A stretch of DNA of 64,000 bases from an uncultured Bacteroides sp. (GTDB lineage Bacteria; Bacteroidota; Bacteroidia; Bacteroidales; Bacteroidaceae): contig NZ_CAUCSQ010000005.1 of assembly GCF_958445495.1 (NCBI RefSeq), positions 68,624-132,623 on the forward strand, in the 5' to 3' direction. Shown here piece by piece: positions 44,866 through 53,768 of this stretch. A model generated the notes under the pieces. The model saw only the letters and a list, made by a program, of their open reading frames with translations. It had not been told where the DNA came from and searched no databases. Every line of letters starts with the position of its first letter. Positions within the stretch are counted from its first letter, which is position 1. Both the position numbers and the translations under genes were made by a program.

Positions 44866-45976
44866 CTTTTTCTTTTTTCATGCGTATCCGGGAATAGAGT
44901 TGCATCATCGGAAACCAGCAGGTTTCCCAGGGTGCATAACGAAAATGGAGTCTTGCACGGTGGGACCATTGCCGCCATACGTGGTCCCGCTTTTCCCACG
45001 GTTCGTTTTTTCCGTTGACGAAGCGTGGGTCGTAGAAGCCGAAATTTCCTCCCTGCCATGCTTCGTCCAGTATCCAACCTACCTTTTTGCGAATGGACAG
45101 GGGAAAAGGGAGGTACTCTCCGGACATCCCCAGTTCTTTAACCAGTACATAATTTAGGGATTGTATCCAACGGTATATACCGATTTTCCGGTATATCTGC
45201 TCTAACAGCCGGCTTTCTTCTACCCCGTGGAACTGGTAACAAACACGGGCAGAATCACACAACTGGCGAAGACCGATGCCGAACGCCAGCATGTGTTTCA
45301 AGATGTGTGTGTTAACTGACAGATGGGACAGCACTGGAGAGGGCAGCAGGATGTCTGTTTTTTCTTCTCTCCAAATGAAGGGACGGGCAGTTTCTTCCCC
45401 GACAATCTGTTTCAGGTATCTGCTTGCCAAAGGGTTGTACAAGTCTGCCAGGTGTTTGTGGTGTTCTACCTGGAAACCATTCCACGAATAACTTCGGCTG
45501 AATCCCGCTTGTTCTCTTACCGGGATTTTTTTTTCTTCCAGCAGATGGAGGGCTTTTTCATAATCACCGGAACGAGGAAAATACCAGTCGATGTCACCAC
45601 AGGTACGGTGCAGGGGATGTTCATAGAAACCGGCAACTCCCTGCCCTTTCAACAGCCAAGCCTCCACTCCGTTTTCCGTGAACTGTCGGTTTAGCTCGCT
45701 AACGGTACGGTTCATCCGTCGGTTACGGTGTTCCAACAGTTCTATCCCAGCAGTCCACTGTAACAACAAGAGGCGGGGGGGATGGTATTTTTCCGGTAGT
45801 GAGAGTATACCGTCAAAAATGATTCCTTCTACTGTTTGTTTCCGTGCTTGGAGGTAAAGCGTATGCCATTCTTTTTCCCGAAGCGGGAAGTAAGGCAGGT
45901 CAGGCATTTTTCCCCACATGCCTGCACGGAGCAAGGCGAAGAAAGCATTCCGTACGTTGTCTTTTTCTCCTGTCAT
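44858..45976 (-). CDS. Nucleotidyltransferase-family protein (NTP_transf_5-like)
   Basis: A 372-residue soluble protein. The central block LLKGQGVAGFYEHPLHRTCGDIDWYF has the Gly and D-x-D arrangement of minimal nucleotidyltransferases (PF14907-like). The first 90 residues and the C-terminal half are helical. Such proteins are the N component of HprK/PqqD sets. I start it at the ATG at 45976, where ATGA overlaps the PqqD stop codon; the frame extends 50 codons further upstream inside the PqqD gene but this is an artefact of overlap. The nucleotide and target are unknown. Confidence 0.8.
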   Translation of the reverse strand: MTGEKDNVRNAFFALLRAGMWGKMPDLPYFPLREKEWHTLYLQARKQTVEGIIFDGILSLPEKYHPPRLLLLQWTAGIELLEHRNRRMNRTVSELNRQFTENGVEAWLLKGQGVAGFYEHPLHRTCGDIDWYFPRSGDYEKALHLLEEKKIPVREQAGFSRSYSWNGFQVEHHKHLADLYNPLASRYLKQIVGEETARPFIWREEKTDILLPSPVLSHLSVNTHILKHMLAFGIGLRQLCDSARVCYQFHGVEESRLLEQIYRKIGIYRWIQSLNYVLVKELGMSGEYLPFPLSIRKKVGWILDEAWQGGNFGFYDPRFVNGKNEPWEKRDHVWRQWSHRARLHFRYAPWETCWFPMMQLYSRIRMKKEKDV

Positions 45977-46242
45977 TCCGTTATCAGTCCTTGCTTTTTC
46001 AAATCGGCGACAAGTCTTTCCACATCTGCCCGCGCTTGTTCTTGTTGTACGTCGTAACGATGAAGCAACAGTTCTTCCATCTGCCCAGCAGTGAAGTCTT
46101 TTCCTTCCATCTGTTTCCACAACCATGCCGCTACTTCATTCAGCGTATATACTTTCGCCATATCGACCACTCCTCTATCAGGCTCGATGATAATATATTC
46201 ATTCCCAATATGACGCAATACCAATCCTTTTTTCCATTTCAT
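45973..46242 (-). CDS. PqqD-family peptide-binding protein
   Basis: An 89-residue PqqD-like protein (winged-helix RiPP recognition element). Typical features are GNEYIIIEPDRGVVDMAKVYTLNEVAAWLWKQM, where the L-N-x-x-A-x-x-[IL]-W motif is the family core, and the helical half with RYDV and VADLKKQGLI at the end. PqqD proteins bind leader peptides and pass them to modifying enzymes. It is translationally coupled to the nucleotidyltransferase gene. Confidence 0.88.
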   Translation of the reverse strand: MKWKKGLVLRHIGNEYIIIEPDRGVVDMAKVYTLNEVAAWLWKQMEGKDFTAGQMEELLLHRYDVQQEQARADVERLVADLKKQGLITE

Positions 46243-46277
46243 ATAATTTTTGTTTTAATTTTTGTTTCGTTTTATTC

Positions 46278-46745
46278 CTATTTCAACCCTTCGGTAATTT
46301 TCAAGATATATCCTCGAAAAGGACGCAGCAGATACCAAAGGAAAGCGAGCACCCGTCGGGAAAAAGAGTTGACGGGCAACAGACGTTCTCCCCGCCAGGC
46401 TTTGTCCGCCACTCCGATGATGTGTTCCCTGGTGATGCATTCTGTCTGTCTGCTGTTCGCATCGCCAGCCAACCGGATTTCATCTTTGTCTTTCCGCATA
46501 CGTACTATCCGGTGTAACAGGACTCCGGCAGACGTATGAGCTAATACTATCATTCCTTCGGATAGTGTGCAGGAGGTAACCGGGACCAAGAGTATTTTGT
46601 CTCCGTTCCGCAAGAACGGACGCATACTTCCCCCCTGTACATAGATTATCACTTTCATATTATTCCGAAGGAGGTGTTCCACTTCTTTAAAGAAAGGGGC
46701 ATTAGGCACCCGTACAGTTCCGGAGGTGAAATAAGCGGTTGTCAT
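46278..46745 (-). CDS. S24/S26-type peptidase (signal-peptidase-like, Ser-His type)
   Basis: A 155-residue protein with the S26 core: catalytic Ser40 in VQGGSMRPFLRNGDKI, and VLLHRIVRM with His78 at the place of the general-base lysine of bacterial LepB. LAGDANSRQ follows as the third box. The Ser-His arrangement is that of SipW/Sec11-type signal peptidases. The C-terminal helix (LAFLWYLLRPFRGYIL) may anchor it. The ATG at 46745 overlaps the upstream glycosyltransferase stop as ATGA; a longer frame to 46853 is less likely. It may cleave the peptide handled by the PqqD protein. Confidence 0.83.
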   Translation of the reverse strand: MTTAYFTSGTVRVPNAPFFKEVEHLLRNNMKVIIYVQGGSMRPFLRNGDKILLVPVTSCTLSEGMIVLAHTSAGVLLHRIVRMRKDKDEIRLAGDANSRQTECITREHIIGVADKAWRGERLLPVNSFSRRVLAFLWYLLRPFRGYILKITEGLK

Positions 46746-47932
46746 TTTTTTTCTCCTCCTACTGCTTTTTCTTCCAGATGTTTTTCTCGAGATTCTTCCC
46801 CCCTTCCAACCTTTCTTTTTTCCGACAATTCCCGATAGAGTTCCAGGCAGCATTCTGTCATTCGTTCTTTCGTAAACATGGCTTCATATCTCCGGCGGGC
46901 TCCCTCCGACAATTTCCCGTACAAATGCCGGTCGGATAGAATGTCCGTGACTGCCTGCGCCAGTGCATCCGCATCTTTCACCGGCACATTTATTCCGGAA
47001 ACACCATCTGCATTGACCCAACTGACTCCCGACTCCGGAATTTCCGTAGCAACTATCGGTTTCCCGCAAGACATCGCTTCTACCTGTACGATGGCAAACG
47101 CTTCCGTTTTCCAAACGGAACTCAAACAGAATATGTCACAAGCACCAAAATAGGAGGGCAATTCATCATCCGCCACGTAACCAAGCAGGCTGACTTTTTC
47201 CGCTACTCCCAGTTCTTCAACCAATGTCTGCAAATATGTCCGAAGAGGACCTTCTCCTCCTATCAACACAATACAGTCATCACCCAGCCGGCATGCTGCC
47301 CGAATCAGATATTCGTAGCCTTTATATTCAACCAAACGTCCTAAAGAGAAGATGATTTTCTTACCGGCATATTTTTCTCTGATACGCGCCACCTGTCCTG
47401 CATCGGGCTTCACATCGTCTACTCCTATGGGAACAACACGGATTTTGTCCTGAACTTTTTGTAGGAAGGGGGATTCCGAGACATAAACGGGAGTAGTTCC
47501 TACAATTATTTCCGCTCTCCGAATCAGCCAGTTTTGCAACGGACGGTAGAATCTTAACAATATTTTCTGTTTCAGGATGTCACTATGCCAATGCAGAATA
47601 ACATGTCCTTCATAACCGGAAAGAAACAAGGCCACGCACGCCATCGGGTCCGGATGGTGTATGTGAATCAAGTCGTATTCTTTCCGTATCTTACGTAACC
47701 GGGAAATCATGGAAGGGGCCAGCATCGTAGCTGCCACCTTCTTCCATACGGGTATGCATATCAGTTTCGCATATTCATTCAACGGGATGTCACCCGGCTG
47801 ACGGTTGTCCGCCGAAGCACAAAGCATGTCACAAGGAATATGCTTTTGAGACAACCCTGTCATAATATCGAACATTACTTTTTCTATTCCGCCGCGAATG
47901 GGATAGAATTTTCCTACTTGTAAAATTTTCAT
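46742..47932 (-). CDS. Glycosyltransferase family 4
   Basis: A 396-residue GT4 enzyme with the two-lobed GT-B plan: N-terminal KILQVGKFYPIRGGIEKVMF with the glycine-rich loop, and C-terminal IIFSLGRLVEYKGYEYLIRA, IGGEGPLRTYLQ, and the EAFAIVQVEAMSCGKPIVAT acceptor/nucleotide motif (E-x7-E). I start at the ATG at 47932; the frame to 48076 runs into the repeat-rich leader. It ends in ATGA overlap with the peptidase gene. It transfers one sugar of the repeat unit; the sugar is not predictable. Confidence 0.92.
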   Translation of the reverse strand: MKILQVGKFYPIRGGIEKVMFDIMTGLSQKHIPCDMLCASADNRQPGDIPLNEYAKLICIPVWKKVAATMLAPSMISRLRKIRKEYDLIHIHHPDPMACVALFLSGYEGHVILHWHSDILKQKILLRFYRPLQNWLIRRAEIIVGTTPVYVSESPFLQKVQDKIRVVPIGVDDVKPDAGQVARIREKYAGKKIIFSLGRLVEYKGYEYLIRAACRLGDDCIVLIGGEGPLRTYLQTLVEELGVAEKVSLLGYVADDELPSYFGACDIFCLSSVWKTEAFAIVQVEAMSCGKPIVATEIPESGVSWVNADGVSGINVPVKDADALAQAVTDILSDRHLYGKLSEGARRRYEAMFTKERMTECCLELYRELSEKRKVGRGEESREKHLEEKAVGGEKK

Positions 47933-48063
47933 TCTGTTTGAGATTCGTTTTTTATTCCAGTTTTCCAGACGGTTTATATTTTTTCGAGTGAATGTTTTGT
48001 CTCTTCGGGTAAACGTCTCGTTTTTTCGGGCAAACAGTCTGTCTCTCCCAACAGCAGACAGAA
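47933..48063 (-). repeat. 21-bp (2 x ~10.5) degenerate repeats at the GT tail and leader
   Basis: The last residues of the upstream glycosyltransferase are three heptads, ETDCLPE, KTRRLPE and ETKHSLE, coded by 21-bp repeats. The pattern continues past the stop as aaaatataaaccgtctgg and similar, up to the ATG at 47932. Confidence 0.6.
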
Positions 48064-49191
48064 CAGTTCTTTCCAAGAATACGCTTTCGGAAGGTTTATT
48101 ATTCCGGAGGGGACCGGCGCTAAGAAGCTTTTGTCTTTTTCTAGTAACCGTTTCATTTGTCTTTTCAACACTTCCGGAGAGGAGAGGCTGAAGAAGGCAG
48201 TCTGTCTACTTCCGCCTGCCGTCTCATGAGCGTAGGGAAGGTCTGCCAGCAACATCGGCTTGCCGGTCGGCATGAACTCGGAAATGGGCAGTCCCCAGGT
48301 TTCGATTCTTGATGGAAACACCAAACAATCGGCGGCCTCATAATAGCCTGCCAACCGTTCTTTACTCATAAACCCAGCGAAATCTATCGAACTGATTTTC
48401 CCGAATTTCTTATACAGCCATCGTGCATAGCGGTTTTCGTCTCCACCGACAGTCAGAACGACCTTGAACCGTCCTTTTCCCACTTCCTGCTCCAGCAAGG
48501 AGGCCGCCATACATAGGAATTCAAAATTTTTGTGGCAATCAGGAGTAGAGGCGTAAAAGAATGTGAAATGAGGGAAGGTTTTGCTCTCCGGTATTATTTT
48601 TGTCCCCTTATGTTCAGGAGGAGCTACGATGAATTTCTCTTTTCGTACTCCCAGCATCCGGCTGAACCCGGTACGCAGCCATTTTTGTTGTACAATTAGG
48701 AAATCGTTCCGGTGAACATGGATACGGTAGACAAAACGGGTAAACAAAGCAAACAAAACGATTTTATAATCGAATTTAAAATCGTTCCACTTCCATCTGT
48801 AGAAGGGAAAAGAGGTTTGGCAATATACGGCCTGTCGCACTGCTTTCACTCTCGGCGTAGTATCATGGAGAGACAGCCAAAGGTAAACGGGAAAGAGTTG
48901 TCCGGAAATCCGGTACATCGTCACGTATTCGCACCACAGCCTATGCCTCCAGCTCTTGACCACATCCGGAAGTTCGATATATTCTATGCCCGGATAATCT
49001 GCCAGTTCTTTCTTATGGACTAACGCCACCACACGGTAATTGCCGTCGGCGACCAATTCTGAAAGGTAACACAGGCAATCCCGAAGAATCGCCAATGTTC
49101 CGCCTTTCCGCAAATTGACAGCCGAAACGACTATCGTTTTCTTAGCGACCGCTTTCTTCTTTTCATTTCTTTCGAAGGAATTGGGATTCAT
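47974..49191 (-). CDS. Glycosyltransferase, GT4-like
   Basis: A 405-residue GT-B fold enzyme: N-terminal TIVVSAVNLRKGGTLAILRD, and C-terminal FAGFMSKERLAGYYEAADCL with SRIETWGLPISEFMPTGKPM, the usual E-x7-E place of GT4. The last 24 residues are three imperfect heptads rich in Glu, Leu and Pro, a tail not expected in the family and coded by a 21-bp repeat. It probably works in the cytoplasm on a lipid-linked intermediate. Confidence 0.85.
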   Translation of the reverse strand: MNPNSFERNEKKKAVAKKTIVVSAVNLRKGGTLAILRDCLCYLSELVADGNYRVVALVHKKELADYPGIEYIELPDVVKSWRHRLWCEYVTMYRISGQLFPVYLWLSLHDTTPRVKAVRQAVYCQTSFPFYRWKWNDFKFDYKIVLFALFTRFVYRIHVHRNDFLIVQQKWLRTGFSRMLGVRKEKFIVAPPEHKGTKIIPESKTFPHFTFFYASTPDCHKNFEFLCMAASLLEQEVGKGRFKVVLTVGGDENRYARWLYKKFGKISSIDFAGFMSKERLAGYYEAADCLVFPSRIETWGLPISEFMPTGKPMLLADLPYAHETAGGSRQTAFFSLSSPEVLKRQMKRLLEKDKSFLAPVPSGIINLPKAYSWKELFCLLLGETDCLPEKTRRLPEETKHSLEKI

Positions 49192-49259
49192 TCTTTCAGT
49201 GTTTCTATTTTTCGTTCTTTCGGTAGTTCCGGAGTTTATTTTCCCGGTAATCTTATCCT

Positions 49260-50399
49260 TTATTCTTTCGACAGTAATTCCTCAAATAAATCTGTCCAGC
49301 ATTTCATTACCCGTTCTTCCGAATAAAACTCCGACCGAACGTATGCATTCATCCCCATCCACCGCCTTAATTTTTCATCTTCCATCAGCCTCAATACACG
49401 GTCTGCCAACATCGGCAGATTTCCTTCCGCTACAAGAAAACCGTTTCTACCGTCAGCAATGATATCTCCCGGACCGCATTTGCAGGCAAAGGAGACGACG
49501 GGTAATCCCCAGGATTGCGCTTCCAACAACACCATAGGTAATCCTTCATAACGAGAAGTCATCACCAGCAGGGATGCTTGCCTGTATTCTTCCTCGATAT
49601 GAGCGGTAGGAAATTTCAGATGTATGCAGTGAGTAAGCCGGTTCCTGTCTATCTGCCGCTGTAGATGCTCCCGCCACTCTCCGTCTCCTATTATGTCCAA
49701 TGTCCATTCCGGCTGAAAACGGTTGATAACCGTCCAAGCGTCAATCAGGTAATCGAACCCTTTCTGATAGCTGTAACGGCCTACGGCAATTACTTTCTTG
49801 TTATTTAACTGTATTGGGCGGGCAACGGTGGCAGAAAATGTCAGCGCGTTCGGAATGACTGTGATATTGGGTAGACCGCCCCAAAAGGATTTGTCTTCGC
49901 GCGTCAGCACGACAAAACGATCATATTTTCCTGCAATCTTTCCGTCTATCCGATTTCTCCACTGGTCTGCTATCTTCCAGAGTCCTTTACGTCCATACTG
50001 AAGACGTTTATAGCGGGAGAAGTGAATTTCAAGCACTTTCCGGCTTCCATCTTTTATCTTCCATAGGAACGGAGCGTCATTACAAAACATCGAAATTGTT
50101 ATATCCGGCTTTATCTGTTTCAGAAAAGCTGACAGGCGTTTGCGATGTTTCCACTGCTTGAACGGGTAACAAACGGCTTTATTCAAAAAGGATTTTCCGT
50201 TGTTTTCTTCATAACCGATGTCCAGGTCATGACAAAGGATGCGTTTGTCCAACGCAAAAAACGGTTGCCGCCCGCACTGGTCGGTAGTAATTATTATGAC
50301 TTCATTACCATGTCCGATCAGATAATTGGCTTTGTTCGCCAATACACGTTCCATACCACCGGAATTATAGGTTCCGGCTATACAATAGGCTATTTTCAT
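49260..50399 (-). CDS. Glycosyltransferase family 4 (AmsD/PglH-like)
   Basis: A 379-residue GT4 enzyme: KIAYCIAGTYNSGGMERVLA at the start, then the C-lobe VIAVGRYSYQKGFDYLIDAW, DIIGDGEWREHLQ and TSRYEGLPMVLLEAQSWGLP with E-x7-E. The SGGMERV motif is common to alpha-retaining hexosyl- or HexNAc-transferases of capsule loci. Upstream and downstream leaders are made of about 11-bp degenerate repeats. Confidence 0.9.
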   Translation of the reverse strand: MKIAYCIAGTYNSGGMERVLANKANYLIGHGNEVIIITTDQCGRQPFFALDKRILCHDLDIGYEENNGKSFLNKAVCYPFKQWKHRKRLSAFLKQIKPDITISMFCNDAPFLWKIKDGSRKVLEIHFSRYKRLQYGRKGLWKIADQWRNRIDGKIAGKYDRFVVLTREDKSFWGGLPNITVIPNALTFSATVARPIQLNNKKVIAVGRYSYQKGFDYLIDAWTVINRFQPEWTLDIIGDGEWREHLQRQIDRNRLTHCIHLKFPTAHIEEEYRQASLLVMTSRYEGLPMVLLEAQSWGLPVVSFACKCGPGDIIADGRNGFLVAEGNLPMLADRVLRLMEDEKLRRWMGMNAYVRSEFYSEERVMKCWTDLFEELLSKE

Positions 50400-50540
50400 T
50401 GTTTTCGGATAATTCCCAACTTGTTCTTAAGTTATTTTCCGGAATATTTTTTGAGTTGTTTTCAATTTGTCTCCGGATTATCTTTGAATTACTCTCTGAT
50501 TATCTCTTACCAATTCTCGAATTGTTTTCGAATTGACTGC
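50400..50540 (-). repeat. 11-bp-period degenerate repeat array before a GT4 gene
   Basis: On the minus strand the leader reads as about twelve units of 11-12 bases, for example aattcgaaaac, aattcgagaat, aatcagagagt, aattcaaagat, aatccggagac, ending directly at the ATG at 50399. A similar but shorter A-rich leader precedes the gene at 49191. Confidence 0.65.
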
Positions 50541-50553
50541 CGCCCTATAAAAA

Positions 50554-51804
50554 TCAAACGGTCACCACAGACGGCAATTCTTCCTCTTCGTCTAGACAGT
50601 AAAAAAGAGCATAAATCAAAAAAATATCAGTAGCCACTTTAATCCATACGATAAAACTCAATGCCAGCAATACCAGGGACATAAGCCGGAAAGTCGGAAA
50701 TTTCCGGGCAAACACCCAGGCATTATAGATGAAGAACGCGATAAAAAATGAGAAGCCCGTCAATCCGCAATAAAGGATAAACCGGCAATAACCAATATCT
50801 GTACTATACACATAATTACCGAACAGCCCGCTTCCTATCAGCCAAGTCTTAACATTCTCCGGCCAAATCCACATTTCCCTGTTTAACTTATCCGTAGACC
50901 CTGTTTTCCATTCACCTGTCTCCGCCCAGTTAAAGAATCCCTCGAAGGCAAACCGGATGTCCTGGTGAAAAGAGGCATCGGTCTGGTAAAGATAAATCCC
51001 CAGAACGGTGAAAATAGCCAGCAGTCCTCCGAAAACGGCATAGAACTTGAAATCGCATGTCCGTAAAATGAGCCGGAAGATACCGGTTGAGCAGATGATA
51101 TAGGCTATACCTATCAGCATCCCGACACTGGTGGTCCGGGACATCATATTACCCAAGCCCGAAATTAGGAAAAAACAGAAGAGAAAAGCTATTATCTTCT
51201 TACGGTCCTGACGAAGATTTCTATCTTCACACAACAAGCAAGCAATCAGAATTAAAACAATGGCAAACCGTACTCCGGCAGGGTCTAACGCTGCTCCGAT
51301 GCCGTACAGCCGGTTCACTTCCTGAAAGAATTCCTGACCTTGGGAGATGTGGAAGTCCACCCATACCTGAAATACCGGGATGCGGTCTATCAACAGGGAG
51401 AGTACGCATTGGACCATGCAGACGAACGACAGATAACCGACTAATATCTTCAACGTCGCTTTGCCGTGTAACGTGCGGATAGCAGCACAGACCGTATAGG
51501 CGCCGCCTAACCAGGTGAAAAAGGAGACGAAATATGTCACGTAGGAATAATCGTCCGTATGGTTATAGTCAATGGCAATGAAGCATGCCAAAGAGAAAAG
51601 GAAAGCTAATCCAACCGTTCCCATAAACTCTTTCGAAATAGTTATCTGGTATTCCCGGCATCCTTTGTACAGCACCAACAGAATACCGGTGACGGCCAGT
51701 ATCATCTTGGTGTTTACCGTAGGAGCGAAGGCAAACGCAAAGGGAAAATAGTATCCGCTCACCATAACGGATATTACCAGCATGGTTAACAACCGCATTA
51801 TCAT
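50554..51804 (-). CDS. O-antigen/capsule polymerase (Wzy-like)
   Basis: A 416-residue membrane protein with about 11-12 helices and one larger periplasmic loop (about 265-310, SFHQDIRFAFEGFFNWAETG). This is the layout of Wzy polymerases and O-antigen ligases; the only polymer-type membrane protein besides the flippase, so polymerase is the likely role. As always in this family, sequence conservation is low. Start ATG at 51804 or 51798. Confidence 0.82.
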   Translation of the reverse strand: MIMRLLTMLVISVMVSGYYFPFAFAFAPTVNTKMILAVTGILLVLYKGCREYQITISKEFMGTVGLAFLFSLACFIAIDYNHTDDYSYVTYFVSFFTWLGGAYTVCAAIRTLHGKATLKILVGYLSFVCMVQCVLSLLIDRIPVFQVWVDFHISQGQEFFQEVNRLYGIGAALDPAGVRFAIVLILIACLLCEDRNLRQDRKKIIAFLFCFFLISGLGNMMSRTTSVGMLIGIAYIICSTGIFRLILRTCDFKFYAVFGGLLAIFTVLGIYLYQTDASFHQDIRFAFEGFFNWAETGEWKTGSTDKLNREMWIWPENVKTWLIGSGLFGNYVYSTDIGYCRFILYCGLTGFSFFIAFFIYNAWVFARKFPTFRLMSLVLLALSFIVWIKVATDIFLIYALFYCLDEEEELPSVVTV

Positions 51805-51816
51805 CAGCTCCGGTAT

Positions 51817-52884
51817 TTATTTGTAAATCATTCCGTAAACAAGTTTGAACACGGTGCGGTAGTAGAGTTTCAAGAAAAGGAAGTGTCGTTTCACCGCCAT
51901 CCACTGAAGAAACCTCGTCCTGAAAGGAAGCCGTTTATTTTTCATAACACAACCGTTGACTTCGGGAAACCATTCCAGCCATTGTTCGTAATGGCTTTCG
52001 TCATCTGTAATGAGAAGGGGCAACTTGATAGTCAGTTTCAAGAAAGGAAGAAATGCTGACAACGAACAGGCGTACGGGGAAGCATTGACAACCCGTTCTA
52101 CTTCCGATACGTTGTCCGTTACTTGCCTGATGTGTTCTTGCGAATAGGTTTCCGTCAGCGAGTGCCGATTTTGCCGCCCGTAATGATAAAAAGGACGATG
52201 AATTGAGGTCACTTTCTTCGCACTAGCAAACAATCTCACCATCACCATCAAGTCTTCTCCCATATCCGCTCCTTCCTTAAAGTGAATGTGGTTTTCAGTA
52301 TAAAGGGAATGGCGGACCAAAAAGAGCCACAAGTTCCAACGCATCACTCCGCACATCATATTCCGCAACGCTTCACCAGGGGTTGCATAGTCCGGCTGTC
52401 TCATGTACCGTTTCTTCGCACAAAAGGTCAGATACCATTCATGCCCTACGATATCGGAATCACTCCTTTCCGCTTCTGCTACTAGACATTCCAGCGTATC
52501 GGATTCTATGAAATCATCTGCATCGACATGGTAAATATAGTTTCCGGTGGCATGAGCCAGCGCTGTATTGCGGGCTGCCGCTACTCCTCGGTTCCGCTCA
52601 TGGCGCAATACTTTTACCGTAATGCCCGTACCGGCATGACGCCCGGCATAGTCGAGAAGTAGAGTCAAGCTGTTGTCTGTACTGCAATCATCAACTAACA
52701 AGAATTCCAAGTTACTATATGTCTGTGCGGACAAGGAGGCAAGACAGGACCCTAATGTTGCCGACGCATTATATACGGGAACAATCACGGAGACTACGGC
52801 ATTTGTGCCGTCTGTCCGTTTTTTTCCGTCATTTGTATTTTCCCGGCTTTCCCGCCGGCTGTTATCCATATTCATTATATTCAT
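51817..52884 (-). CDS. Glycosyltransferase family 2
   Basis: A 355-residue GT-A enzyme: VSVIVPVYNASATLGSCLAS, LLVDDCSTDNSL, a RGVAAARNTALAHATG block and the metal-binding VDADDFIE. The C-terminal part is amphipathic. The start is uncertain among three nearby ATGs (52884, 52875, 52869). Confidence 0.92.
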   Translation of the reverse strand: MNIMNMDNSRRESRENTNDGKKRTDGTNAVVSVIVPVYNASATLGSCLASLSAQTYSNLEFLLVDDCSTDNSLTLLLDYAGRHAGTGITVKVLRHERNRGVAAARNTALAHATGNYIYHVDADDFIESDTLECLVAEAERSDSDIVGHEWYLTFCAKKRYMRQPDYATPGEALRNMMCGVMRWNLWLFLVRHSLYTENHIHFKEGADMGEDLMVMVRLFASAKKVTSIHRPFYHYGRQNRHSLTETYSQEHIRQVTDNVSEVERVVNASPYACSLSAFLPFLKLTIKLPLLITDDESHYEQWLEWFPEVNGCVMKNKRLPFRTRFLQWMAVKRHFLFLKLYYRTVFKLVYGMIYK

Positions 52885-52892
52885 TTAAGCGA

Positions 52893-53768
52893 TTATTCAC
52901 ATGATTTCAAAATTTGTCTCAATATCCGGTCTGCCACACTTATGTAACGCCCGCTGAATTTCCGGGCGAACAGAGCTTCCGAACGTATCAGGAATTCCCA
53001 ATCTTTTTCTTCCCAATCTCTTATCCGGTTGTCCTTCCAGCCAATCATCCGCAAACATCCACGTCCTTCGTCCGACAAATCGTAGATGTACTCGCGGTAA
53101 GGGGAATTCCAACATATTGTCTGTATAAATATCTCGTCAGCGCAAAAGGTATGGCTGTAGATGCGCTTTACTTTTTCTTTCTGCAGGAGCAGATAGCCGA
53201 CAAAACCGGAGGTAAGGCTCACCCATTGGGTTCCTTTCTTGAAGTCAACGTCTGCATTCCGGCAATATCCCACCAACTGCTGCAAACGGATAAAACCGGC
53301 ACGTAGTGCTCTTTTGCCTGTCGCCTCCGCCCCACCTGTGTTTTTAAAATTTTTCGGAAACAAATGCCATTTTCTGACTTTCCGGTTTATCTCTCCAGCA
53401 ATGTCTCCCCGATAATAGCCGATAAACTCTTTGCCTGCGTTTTCCTCGAAAAACCGATGGATATAGTCTTGAGATTTCAGAGGCATATCAACTCCGGAAA
53501 GCAGGTGATAGTAACTGTATCCTCCGTGTTTATGGGCTGCCTCGAACAAAAGATATTCGGCATTCACCACACTAAGGTCTCCCCAATATACGTCTGCACG
53601 TTCTGTCAGGATGTAAAGCCCGGCATGCCGGGTATGACAAACGGGGCATTTTTTTAACTTACGGTCAAAATGGATATAAATGTCATTACGTTCGTCGTCA
53701 AGGGCTTGTAACAGCCGGGACAGGATTTCAAATTCGCTATGGGTGATAATCAGGTAGGCGTGTTTCAT
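52893..53768 (-). CDS. GT14-type beta-1,6-N-acetylglucosaminyltransferase-like protein
   Basis: A 291-residue protein of the core-2/I-branching enzyme family: AYLIITHSEFEILSRLLQAL, DDERNDIYIHFDRK, YYHLLSGVDMPLKSQDYIH and the later SGFVGYLLL, CADEIFIQTI and RMIGWKDN stretches. GT14 enzymes are metal-independent GlcNAc or xylose transferases. It is a tandem paralogue of the next gene, with which it overlaps by ATGA. Confidence 0.9.
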   Translation of the reverse strand: MKHAYLIITHSEFEILSRLLQALDDERNDIYIHFDRKLKKCPVCHTRHAGLYILTERADVYWGDLSVVNAEYLLFEAAHKHGGYSYYHLLSGVDMPLKSQDYIHRFFEENAGKEFIGYYRGDIAGEINRKVRKWHLFPKNFKNTGGAEATGKRALRAGFIRLQQLVGYCRNADVDFKKGTQWVSLTSGFVGYLLLQKEKVKRIYSHTFCADEIFIQTICWNSPYREYIYDLSDEGRGCLRMIGWKDNRIRDWEEKDWEFLIRSEALFARKFSGRYISVADRILRQILKSCE

